From positions 1 to 36,925 of the forward strand of contig LRSR01008131.1 in the NCBI GenBank assembly GCA_001579985.1: a DNA stretch of 36,925 nucleotides, given 5' to 3'. The DNA is from Hypsibius dujardini. Taxonomy: Eukaryota > Tardigrada > Eutardigrada > Parachela > Hypsibiidae. Positions 1 through 14,840 of this stretch are shown piece after piece; the first letter of the stretch is position 1, and every line of letters begins with the position of its first letter. The translations under genes were made by a program, and so were the position numbers. The notes beneath the pieces were generated by a model that made no database searches, had not been told where the DNA came from, and saw only the letters and a program-made list of their open reading frames with translations.

Positions 1-470
1 TATCCTTCTAGGCTGGAAATGATTATCGCCTTCCTTCTTGTCCTACCGATGAATTTGTCTGGCATCACTGACTTTGAATTATGTCGTCGAAAAGCGATTG
101 TACTGAAATGATATCTCAGCAAGCCATATTTACGGTCACAATCATTATCGCTCGTCCTTTCGAATGCTCTAAGCAGAAGGAAGGACACGATATCTTTTGT
201 ATCTGACTTCGAGGACTGAAATTAGTAGCGGCAAAAAATGTTAGTCCTTCGAGCTTCCATTGTCCAGTTCAAACGAACTTGATGCACAATACCGTAAATG
301 TTAAAAAATAATTGCAACTTGTACTCAACGTTTTGCTCCACCAAAAACAATTTGACGAATTATTTTTCGCACCCATTCCATCTGAATTTAGCTACGACAA
401 AAAAATGTTTTTCTAGAATTATGGCTGAAATTTGAAGATTGGTCAGATTACCGATTATAGCTTTTGAAAA
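1..470. other. Left edge, no gene supported
   Basis: I see no coherent coding exon, RNA gene or clear repeat here. Short open frames exist but resemble nothing and have no splice context. Confidence 0.5.
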
Positions 471-640
471 AGTGTGAAGCCAATTGATTTTTAAAAGAAT
501 GTTATTGTGAAGGTCAGGATAAGCGCCATCTCCGCCGCCATATAGACTGTCAAAGGCGGGTTTGAGATCTTCCTCAACAGCGACAGCATCCAACGAAGTC
601 CCAAATATTTTTACAAATATCCCGACAGAGACTTTTTTGG
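470..640 (-). pseudogene. NSF-like D2 fragment (possible)
   Basis: On the minus strand an open stretch reads EEDLKPAFDSLYGGGD, preceded by DAV and followed by a Tyr and an Asn-Ile-Leu-Leu-Lys segment. The start of the second ATPase domain of NSF has the same pattern; the intact gene 7 kb away reads [13 protein letters not shown] followed by a Tyr and GIIIW. The nucleotide match around the KPAF block (AAAGGCNGGTTTGA on the plus strand) also suggests a diverged copy of NSF exon 9. No other NSF exon is seen beside it. The similarity is short, so this may be chance. Confidence 0.3.
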
Positions 641-699
641 AACCGAAGCGGTTTAATTGTCTACCGTGGCCGCGGAGAACTCCGCCTCTGATGTCGCCA

Positions 700-1369
700 T
701 CTTCATGGCCGTCGGACTGTGGAAAGCCCAAAACATTTGCACCAGCCACGTTTATCCGTTCCGCCTTAACCGGTGCGGTGCGACGGCCTTCACCTTAAAC
801 GACGGGAGTACCTTGACACCCAAAGCTATCGTGAAAGTTCATCTGAAAAATGTTTTGAAGCAGACGGACGGAATTTATAATGTCTGCGTTCTCACCGTTC
901 TTCTCGAATGGCCGAAGAAAATCAGAGAGCTTCAAGGAATCCGCACAATCTACTGGACTTTCCAAAGTCGTTTTACTCGATTCGCATGTCGCAGCCTTAC
1001 TCTATGCCGCCGTCTGATGGTCATCCTCAGTCCAGCTCGGCCTTGATCTTACCGTCATCAATGTATTGAGTTTGTGTAACGGTGTTAATGTGTTCTTGGT
1101 TGGAGGGACGACTCGGCTGACAGCTTTGATTAAGGCAATTGAGGGTGAGGGTGGGCAACCCTTTCCGGACAAAACGGTTACGTATGTTGCGGCCTTCTTT
1201 GCGTACATGCTGTCGAAGTGTGAGGACTGAGAACAGATCAATCTAGAGAGCCATGCACGAACTTTGGCGGAGCTGGGTAGTGCAGATTCCGGATGGGCGA
1301 TCCTAAACGCGGAAGTACTGACCGCGCGTGTAAGAAAGGAACGTGTTCGTGAACAGGTCAAGAGGTAGC
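700..1369 (+). pseudogene. Hsp70-family remnant (HSPA14-like)
   Basis: Three blocks in Hsp70 order lie in two frames. Around 795-900 is a segment like the ATPase lobe before the ITVP strand (FTLNDGSTLTPKAIVKVHL, then VCVLTV). Around 930-1017 is AQSTGLSKVVLLDSHVAALL, matching the 'AGl.vl.li.EptAAllaYG' motif. Around 1045-1220 is VFLVGGTTRL followed by DKTVTYVAAFFAYMLSK, matching the 'LVGGsTRiP ... pdEavayGAA.qA' end of the ATPase domain. A following stretch (ESHARTLAEL) resembles the start of the HSPA14 substrate domain. Most of the central ATPase lobes, around 200 residues, are missing between the second and third blocks, and stop codons interrupt the frame. It therefore looks like a decayed, internally deleted copy rather than a gene. 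Subfamily is inferred. Confidence 0.6.
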
Positions 1370-2008
1370 ACACATACCGGCTTCAGCTCCGAATTTGATG
1401 AAACGCGTACGACCAAAACACTGACGAATGACCAGGAAATCAGGGATGACGAACAATATGATCTCGACGACTTGACCGCCAACAACGAAGAGGCACGCTA
1501 TTGGAACGCTAGTGTTTTGACTACCCAAACGGACGATTTCCCGCCTTGTCCGTTGAAGACTCGGAACACAACGTTTCCCTCCTCTCTCGAACTACAAACA
1601 GCAGCAACTGGTCCGAAACGATCTCGACGGTGATGGAGGAGGCGACCGAGTATTATGCATCTCTAGGACCTTCAGAACAAATTTGATCAGGCGATGGGCA
1701 CGGCGACCCGGTGACAATTAATGAACCACAGCCAAGCCGAACGAGTTTTAGAAGAGTTGATTTGCACTGAAGGAGATTACATCGCGGATTTCAAATACGT
1801 CCTCGATGTAGGTCCCCAACCCGGAGACGAAGGGCTGACTTTTCACCTAATGACATTTATTTAAGTACGGAATATTACTTTATTGTGCTTTAGAACTGTC
1901 TGCTTAACTTAGCATCTGATCCAAAGGCTCCCATCAGACTCTGTGACAAACGGAACGAGATTTTCGATAATATCGGAGACTACTGGCCAGTTTTCGCACA
2001 AGCCGTTT
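1370..2008 (+). pseudogene. RhoGEF (Dbl-homology) gene fragment
   Basis: An acidic segment (1370-1631: SSEFDETRTTKT, DDEQYDLDDL) leads to a clear Dbl-homology start, AERVLEELICTEGDYIADFK, at about 1733-1789. After a plausible intron (donor GTAGGT at 1799, acceptor ...CTTTAG at 1892) the match resumes with SDPKAPIRLCDKRNEIFDNI, the 'kr..iFgNi..i' part of the DH fold. A second plausible intron (1632-1732) joins the acidic exon in frame. The DH match stops after the FAQA residues near 2003; the remaining two thirds of the DH domain and any PH domain are absent downstream. DH domains catalyse GDP release from Rho GTPases, but this piece is too short to work. Either a pseudogene or a captured gene fragment; sure of the family, unsure of its status. 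Confidence 0.6.
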
Positions 2009-2159
2009 AAAATGTCACCCTAGTTCTGATATTTGTGGAATAATAAAATAAATCAGCAGTGTCTGTATGTTTCAGGGCCCACCGGCACAACCACCCTCCT
2101 GCTACAGCAGTGGAATAATAGAATAATCCGCATAGATTACATGGTTAAGAGAGACCTGA

Positions 2160-2327
2160 CGAGCGATGACACAAGGCTTATAGAAAAATCTAGTGGCTAG
2201 TTATGACACACCTTATAGACATTGCACATAAGCTGTTAAAAGATCAGACGCAAGGTACCTGAATCACTGTTGGGATTGAAGTTATGGGGTTACTGTATAG
2301 GATTAGTACTGTAAGGTCAAGGGGTAC
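2160..2327 (+). repeat. Dispersed repeat, copy 1 of inverted pair
   Basis: This 168-bp segment matches the reverse complement of 5348-5515. Shared blocks include CGAGCGATGACACAA, GATCAGACGCAAGGT and GTTATGGNGTTACTGTATA. The copies are 3.0 kb apart in opposite orientation and clearly diverged. Confidence 0.75.
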
Positions 2328-2734
2328 CGGGGGCCCTATCGGAATAGGAGTTACGGAGTTACGTATATTTACAATACTGTCTTTCGAGGGGTGCCGGAGG
2401 CGGAGGTTATGATAGACTTAGATTTATGGAACAATCGTATGATTAATAAAAATTTGCAAAAGTTTGTCTCGACGCCCCCTTTCAAACTGAAACTACTCAC
2501 TCAGTATCACTATTGCTCTTTATATATGATATAACCTGTTTGTTACGTAGAGTGACCAATGCTGTAGCAAATGCCAAAGGAATGCTTTGAAGATTTTGTA
2601 AAAAGGGTTTTAAGAAAATGGCTCTGTACACCTTGTTTCACAAAAGATAATTTTTCGATTTCAAAGCAGTGCAAACACAGTTTGACATGGAGACTAGTGA
2701 ACAGACAGGCAAGTCAACGATGGATACAACTATT

Positions 2735-3030
2735 GCTTCCGTTGGAGGATGAGAATTTGGAAACGCTGAAGACAGTGAAAACACGGCAACCACGATAAGC
2801 TGCTGGAGGATGAGGGATTTGTAAACGCTGGTGACGGTGGAAACAGGGCGACCGTCATAAACTCTGCTGGAGGATGGGTGGCGATAAGTGGTGGAATATG
2901 ATGACCGTGGAAACGCTGGCGACCGTCATAAACTCTGCTGGAGGATAGATAGCAATATGCGGCGTTCGTGGAAACATTGGGGACATCCATAACCTCCGTT
3001 GGAGGTGGGCGACCTTGGAACTCTGGCTAC
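2735..3030. repeat. Degenerate GCTGGAGGATG minisatellite
   Basis: About five diverged units contain the blocks GTTGGAGGATG or CTGCTGGAGGATG, GTGGAAAC and GCGACCGTCATAAACTC in a fixed order. Unit length varies around 45-70 bp. Confidence 0.75.
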
Positions 3031-3625
3031 GCCACCGAATTTCTCCACCGAACAGTGACTACATGTGCAGCACGCGAATCAAGTAGGAGTGCTTTACTGG
3101 ATTAGTGAATCTAATCACAGCTACTATGATTACAATTTTCAACGAAAAGTATGCACAAATGGACAAATGCAAAATCAAAGGATCTAAAAAAGCTCGTTAA
3201 ACAGAAAACTACCACGCATGCAAATGTCAATCTACGTTATATTCTGCGAAGGTCCTCCTGCCTGGTCTCATTACTTTTTTGTCTTTCGCTAAGCACTCCA
3301 AGAGAAGTCGATTACGGTTAATAATGAGGCGGTGCAACAAAAATATCTGGTGTTTTCTGGACATTAAATTGAGCTGCTTCTTATATTTTACAAGTCAGCT
3401 AAATGTTTGCTCTGCGGCCATAATATTTTGCCGAGGCCGAGGCCGAGGCCGAGAGTAGCGTTGAATTTGTTGAGATGGTACAGCTTCTCGCAGGTAGTGT
3501 CCTTATGGGTTCTGATGTGGAGACCATCAATTAATTTAGAGATTTTCTGTCACATTCTGTCATACCGCACCGGTAGAGGAAGCGGCTGCTTAGATGCTTT
3601 CAGGCGGTACTATACACGTGGCATA

Positions 3626-3787
3626 CCAGGCAAACGCTATGGGTTGAATCACTACTTGGGTTGAATCGGTGGGGTGGCGGAGAGCGCCCCGAGTGTGAAT
3701 TGTAAAAAAACACTCATGCAGCAGTACACACACCGCCTGCGGCGCCCCTCCGCCACCCGACCGATTCAACCCATAGCGTTTGCTTGG
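3626..3787. mobile_element. Palindromic MITE flanked by TA
   Basis: The left arm begins CCAGGCAAACGCTATGGGTT and the right end is its reverse complement (AACCCATAGCGTTTGCTTGG). Arms of about 50-60 bp continue through a GGTGGNGTGGCGGAG block and enclose a short AT-rich loop. Both ends abut TA (3624-3625 and 3788-3789), as expected for a Tc1/mariner-type target site. The left arm carries an extra partial copy of GGGTTGAATC. It has no coding capacity. Confidence 0.75.
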
Positions 3788-5347
3788 TATTGATAAAGAA
3801 TTTCACGCGCTAGTTATACAATTACCTTATTATGGTAAACTAGGTGGAAATTCTACCATTAATATTACGGAAGACATTGTAGGCGTTGATAAAGCCACAC
3901 AACCAGACTTAAAAAGATCTGGCTTAAGCTTTTAGCCCGAAGAATGATTGCTTATTTGAAAAAATAAAGCGAAGGCATTCTGGGTTCCCCATATGAAAAT
4001 CGTCCCAAGCAAGCATAGAACCGGGTGCGGATTGTATTTGGACCCGCCCAGTACACCCGAATTTCATAAAAAACTTATTTTCAATATATGGACCTAACTT
4101 TCTGATACTCGATGCATACGACATCGTAGGCTTTCATGGTATTGTCTGTTTGAAGAAGCCTCGTTGAGTTTTTCTCAACGTACAGAACAACACTTTTCAA
4201 AACGACATTAACCGTACATAGGAAGATTTATAATCATAGACCTTTGCGTACAAATTCTGGATCTGTAGACGAATCTGGGGACGATTGTGACAAATGGTGA
4301 GCATTTGTTTATAATAGTCTACTAGACATGTTCAAATCGTGTTAGTTTACATGTAGAAAAATTATACTTCCGGCCGAAAGAGCTCATAGGAAAAGTATTT
4401 TTGCTACATGAGCTTCATGATGTTTGGATTCAGGTTTGGGGTGGGGCACTGTTAACATTTAGACGACATTGCGGAAAGGGGACCTTCGGCAATGAAGCCT
4501 TGTGGTGTTTGGAACTAGTCCCAATAGTTTAATCGCCTGCGGCACTGTCAAGTGGTTTCCGGATTAGAAATGGTTGTCTTTTTTATTTCGACCAAAAATT
4601 ATCTTACTGCTTTTCTTTGCTCACCAGCGTAATGGTTTAATTTTTGGACGTAATGCTCAGTCGATTCAAATGTCTGTGACCTTCAAAAGGATATATTTTT
4701 CAAACAACGATAGCTTTCTTGGGTACGTTTTGCACATACATGCAGCAGATATGGCAATAATGAAGCGAATCTTTTCACCTAAGATATCAGTTGTAACTAT
4801 TATTTGAGAATGTTCCTCGTAACGGTAATTTGTTGATCTATTCGACTCTGTTGGAGATGGTGTACATGCACGTGCAGTATTGCAGCTCTAGCGCGTTCAC
4901 TCACAGGGAAAATTTGAGTGAATCAAAGACGTCAATTTACGAGTATTAGTAATAATAATCATCTGCATTGTTAGAGGCATTGAGCACGGTCTGTCCATTC
5001 CAGTGACGTCTACTTAAATGCGCATGATTGGAATGACAAGTTCAAAGGTCGGTGCGAGGGATTGTTATTGGCTTACGGAACGACCACACGTATGACGATA
5101 TGCCGGCAACTGTGGAGAACGCCTGAAGGCATGATACTTTGAGCTTTATCGACTTTTTTGTAATTGGTTATAAAAAATTAAGCTGCAGCGCACTGTGCTA
5201 GATCATTTATGGGATGCAATCTGGTCGGCTTGACTACCTTAAACTGTTAAAGTTTGAGTGTTGAATTTGAAGTATTAACTGTATCACACACTATACGCGA
5301 TACCCCCAGGGTGAATGTTTATGGTTAAGATATCGTAAACACTCTCT

Positions 5348-5515
5348 GTACCCTTGACCTGAAAATACTGTACTTATACAGTAACTCCATAACTCCAACT
5401 CCACTAGGGCCTCCGACACCTTGCGTCTGATCTTGTAGCAGCTTACGTACAATGTTTATAAGGTGAGTCATAACTGGCCACTAGGTTTTTTTTATAAGTT
5501 TTGTGTCATCGCTCG
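5348..5515 (-). repeat. Dispersed repeat, copy 2 of inverted pair
   Basis: Reverse-complement partner of 2160-2327. Similarity may continue weakly to about 5280. No target-site duplication is obvious at either copy. Confidence 0.75.
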
Positions 5516-6310
5516 CCTAAATCTCTTGGAAGGACCCGATTGTCCATCGGTCGTTAAAACGTCTTCATCCGAAGAATACTTTTCAGCTTCTCGGCTTCAT
5601 AGTTGTATAAATGGCGAAATACACGTGTATCCTCGATCGCTATTTAATGAAGGAACCTACATCACCTCGTGTTTAGATTGCCGGACAACCTAGTCCCTTG
5701 CCAGGTATTTGTATCCATGCCGGCTAATCCAATCAAGATACAACAAACGAAATGAAACAGAACGGAACGAATAACGACGAAATCGCTCAATGACGAGAAA
5801 TTCTTCAGCAGTGTTCGTCAAAGGTGAAGAAGAAACATGAATAGATAGTATCGCATGTGCGACGAAGATTAAGAACATGTCCCGAAAACGGCAGAAATGG
5901 TGTGCTCGGAGTGGAGTGAGACAGATATCAGCACGAGGGAGGGGGCTGTTACGTGAAAGTGGTCAAACAAGTTAGAAAGAGTGAATTAATGAAAAGGTCA
6001 CCAAGTAACGGTTAATGAATTATTCTAGGCGACGACCTTTGTTTACAGACTCCTCCTGCCGAAACGAAACGACTAATCCACAACAGTCAACATACGTCAG
6101 TCAAAGTTGGAGTTTATCATGGTTAAACCGATGGATATAGAAACTGCGGGAAAAGGGGGCGACTCTAACAACAAGTACCGGGAGTAAAACTGCGATTAAA
6201 ATTATTCTCTTTTCTGCTAATCCAATCATCCTCTCACAAATCACTGAATGTCCAGCAGAGATCAGACAATCCGCATTGTCAAGTTGCCCAACTTCCACAT
6301 CACACACCAG

Positions 6311-6363
6311 GGCGTGGTACACAGAGGGGGCGTGGTACACAGAGGGGGCGTGGTACACAGAGG
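6311..6363. repeat. Three 18-bp tandem units
   Basis: The unit GGCGTGGTACACAGAGGG is repeated three times with almost no divergence, so it expanded recently. It lies just beyond the 3' end of NSF, possibly within its 3' UTR. Confidence 0.9.
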
Positions 6364-6483
6364 AATGAATATCGAAGAAGACAACGACCGACGACGACGA
6401 CGACGCATCGGTAAAGGTCACGCACAAATTACGCGCAAGGACATGAAAACTTCCGGCAAATTCGCGCCATCTCGAAATCAGAA

Positions 6484-11735
<5,252 letters not shown>

Positions 11736-11989
11736 TGTTACGTCGATTGCGATCGCGGTGAAGGGAACTGAATAAAAAGAAGGACGTGAAGAAGAGAGTG
11801 AAAAATGCAACGAGCGCCCCTTGTCTTCTTCTTCTGCAGGATGGATGGATCCCTCACATTGCGGATGGTAGGACGTGCGGCCTGGGGGAATTACATAACG
11901 AGTGTGCGTCGCTTGGAATGTGAAGAGGGAAGCGAACGGGGAGAGGGGAAGAGCAGGAGGAGTGGTGAAAGAAGAAAAAGAAGAAAGTC

Positions 11990-12279
11990 GATAATGATTT
12001 TTGTGCGTTGCGCACAGTGCAATTGCACACTTGTTCATGGGGCCTAATTATACAGTAGCTCTGCGCATTGCACATTCGATAATGATTTTGTGCGTTGCGC
12101 ACAGTGCAATTGTCCATTGCACACACTTGTTCATGGGGCCTTAATTATTCAGTAGCTCTGCGCATCGCACATTAGATAATGAATATTGTGCGTTGCGCAC
12201 AGCGCAATTGCCCATTGCGCAATTGTAATGTTTTTGTGTCTGGCCCTGATAATGCAGCACCTCTGCGCATTGCACATTC
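11990..12279. repeat. Three ~87-105-bp tandem units rich in TGCGCA
   Basis: Units start at 11990, 12078 and 12175, each with GATAATGA. They share TGTGCGTTGCGCACAG, a GCAATTG block, a GGGGCCTAATTAT-like block (diverged in the third) and CTCTGCGCATTGCACATT. TTGCGCA/TGCGCAA palindromes recur in each unit. They lie 255-545 bp upstream of the NSF start codon, between NSF and the Sel1 gene, so they could carry promoter-side sites or be a neutral satellite. Confidence 0.9.
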
Positions 12280-12651
12280 TAAGTAAACTCGATTGTTTCT
12301 CCACCTCGGGAAACGCAGAAGCGCGTCACTTTCGTTTGTATTTCACCAGAGCAAAAAGTTCTGATCTCAAGGGTCGATTTTAGGTCCGGCCCGAAAACAC
12401 GTTCCGTCGCCCGTTTGGTTGTTCATTCAGATTCACTTGAACTTTATTGATTTGAAAATTTTGAAACCGAAATGATCTTTTCAATCAAGCAAGCTAGCAT
12501 AGCCTGTCAGGCAAAAACTAACAGGCGAATCACAGACAAGTGAACGGAATTGAACGATCCGCTCAAGCATGATGTGAATGGGCGGGGGTGGGGCATAATC
12601 GACCCTTGAAATCGGGAGCGTACAGTAATGGAAATACGTGATAATGGTAGA

Positions 12652-12925
12652 CGAACAGACAGATAGGCAGACAGACAGACAAACAAACAGATAGGCAGAC
12701 AGACAGATAGGCAGACAGACAGACAGACGAACAAACAGACAGACAAACAAACAGATAGGCAGACAGACAGATAGGCAGACAGACAGACAGACGAACAAAC
12801 AGACAGACGAATAGACAGACATACAGGCAGACAGGCAGATAGACAGACAAACAGACAGACAGACAAACAGACAGACAGTCAGACAAACAGAATATAGACA
12901 GGCTGGGCAGGCAGGCAGGCAGACA
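12652..12925. repeat. CAGA/CAAA tetranucleotide array, intergenic
   Basis: Impure CAGACAGACAAACAGATAGG array with an internal higher-order duplication (about 12665-12735 resembles 12745-12815). It lies between the divergent NSF and Sel1 genes, about 100 bp before the Sel1 start codon. It shows that these arrays are not confined to introns. Confidence 0.9.
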
Positions 12926-13025
12926 TATGGTACAGGCATAGGTTCCTACATGGTTGTCTTCCGGCAGAAACGTCGCTGCCGTTCAGTTTTCGTAGCAACG
13001 ATCTCTACGAAAATGATCATGCAGA

Positions 13026-13548
13026 ATGGGCAAAACTCATAAGTATTTGCCAATGGCTACGGAAACTGCCATCCATCTTGGGCCGTTGCATAAAATTCGC
13101 CTGCGACGCCCGCACATAAAAAAGAACGACTTTCAATCTCAGTACTTAGGGTACGGAACACTCGCGGGAGCTGCACTGGCCATCGCGTTCTGCTTCTACC
13201 GGATCGATCGTATTTTGTTCTTCGCCACGCATTTTCACGCATCGATGGGCGACACCGATTCGCAATACCTTCTCGGGCAACACTATCTCCAAGGTACTGT
13301 ACGCAGAAGCCGCCCGCGTCAAAAGTGTTGCTGAAAGGTCAGTAAGATTTTACCAACCAGCCGAAGGTTATCGAACTAGGTCATGGCACACCCGAAAACA
13401 CTAAAAGGGGAATGGAATGGTTCCATAAGGCCGCTGAAAAAGGCCATCCCCATGCTGCGTACAATTTGGGGTTCGGCCACATCAAAAGAATGCACACCCT
13501 GCTAAATAAAGGGTACAAGGGAAAGGCATTTGAATGCACATGTGCTGA

Positions 13549-13589
<41 letters not shown>

Positions 13590-13816
13590 GTGTCTGTCTG
13601 CCTATCTGTGTCTGTGTGTCTGCCTGGCTGTGTGTCTGTCTGTCTGAGAGGCTTCTTTAGTTATCCGCAGGAGAAACGCTCAAGACATATACTGTCCGTT
13701 TGCTTTCTTTTCATAGCGAGGCGGAAGGATACATCGCGGCGGCGGCAGATGCCGGCCTCGAGGAGGCAAAACACGCTATGAAGTATTATTGTGCAGACGG
13801 CTTCTGTAAACTATAA
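13026..13816 (+). CDS. Small membrane protein with Sel1-like repeats, 3 exons
   Basis: Exons 13026-13293, 13380-13512 and 13717-13816 join in phase with GT-AG introns to give 166 residues. The start is the first ATG after an in-frame TGA at 13014. Residues about 42-65 form a hydrophobic segment (LGYGTLAGAALAIAFCFYRI), likely one membrane span after a basic N terminus. Sel1-like repeats follow: DSQYLLGQHYLQG, then RGMEWFHKAAEKGHPHAAYN across the first splice junction, then AEGYIAAAADAGLEEAKHAM. Sel1 repeats are TPR-like helical pairs that bind proteins; the partner is unknown. The first intron acceptor (AACTAG) has no strong pyrimidine tract, but it restores the repeat exactly. The second intron is mostly a TCTG array. 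The stop is 77 bp from the CTNNBL1 stop on the other strand. The fold is clear, the specific family is not. Confidence 0.82.
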
Positions 13817-13893
13817 ACGACGCAAAATGCCAGCTAAAATGACCTGGCCACTGCCTCAAATTTCGCCGTGTTGAAGTGTAATCGCCCCAGACA

Positions 13894-14808
13894 TCAACTA
13901 GACGTGCTCGCCAGTAAAAACTGCTGTGACAAGTCTGTGAGCCTCTTCAAGTCGCGTCGTCTACTCGGGTCCGGAATGAATGAGTCCGAATCCTTTTCCT
14001 CCGAAATCTCCGCTAAATATTCTACAAGATGAAAAGAAGAAACTAACTAAATAGTTCTGTCTGTCCGTCTGCCTGCCTGTCTGCCTGTCTGCCTGTCTGT
14101 CTGTCTGTCTGCCTGTCTGCCTGCCTGCCTGTCTGTCTGCCTACGTGCCTGTCTGTCTGTCTGTCTGCCCGTCTGCCTGTCTGTCTGCCTGTTTGTCTGC
14201 CTGTCTGTCTGCCTGTCTGTCTGCCTGCCTACTTGCCTGTCTGTCTGTCTGTCTGTCTGTCTGCCCGTCTGCCTGTCTGTCTGCCTGTCTGTCTGCCTGT
14301 TTGTCTGCCTGTCTGTCTGCCTGTCTGTTTGCCTGCCTACTTGCCTGTCTGTCTGTCTGTCTGCCTGTTTGTCTGTCTGTCTGACCTTTAATAGACTGCA
14401 CCACAGACTCCCTTGGAACACCGCGCATCCTCAAGATCCTGTCTATCCGATTGCGCACTTCCACGTCGGCGTCGGAGTAAACCTCCAAAATAACAGCGTC
14501 AATCTTCTGCAAGGTGAATCCACCCTTCTCCAGCCGGCGCAAGTCAAACTCATCCTGCCGATCCTCGTCGCTCTCGTCGTCCACACTTTCCTTCTCCAGG
14601 GCGATCAATCGGTCTTCCTCGGCGACCTTCTCCGTGTACTGAAAATGCAGCTCGGTGATCCGTTCCACCTTCTCCAAGTCGGTTTCGAGGAATTTCCCCA
14701 GGAACCGTTGTCGTGGTTCGCCGGTTGTGTTCCGTGCTAGCGAGGCTATTATCGCACAAAGATGCTCTGAAAAAAAAACCACAACGGAAACAGTTAACAA
14801 CCTTAGTT

Positions 14809-14840
<32 letters not shown>

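Larger units (their letters stand above)
2010..6480. other. Gene-free 4.5 kb with repeats only
   Basis: No exon with recognisable homology or coherent splicing was found on either strand. The open frames near 2571, 3407, 3924, 4574, 5463 and 5690 are short and unlike known proteins. The stretch holds the repeat features listed separately (inverted dispersed repeat pair, minisatellite, hairpin element, 18-bp triplet repeat). Confidence 0.6.

Noticed and set aside
13285-13380. Frameshift making the Sel1 gene a pseudogene
   Set aside because: A GT-AG intron at 13294-13379 joins the frames and restores a normal Sel1 repeat (HYLQGHGTPENTKRG).
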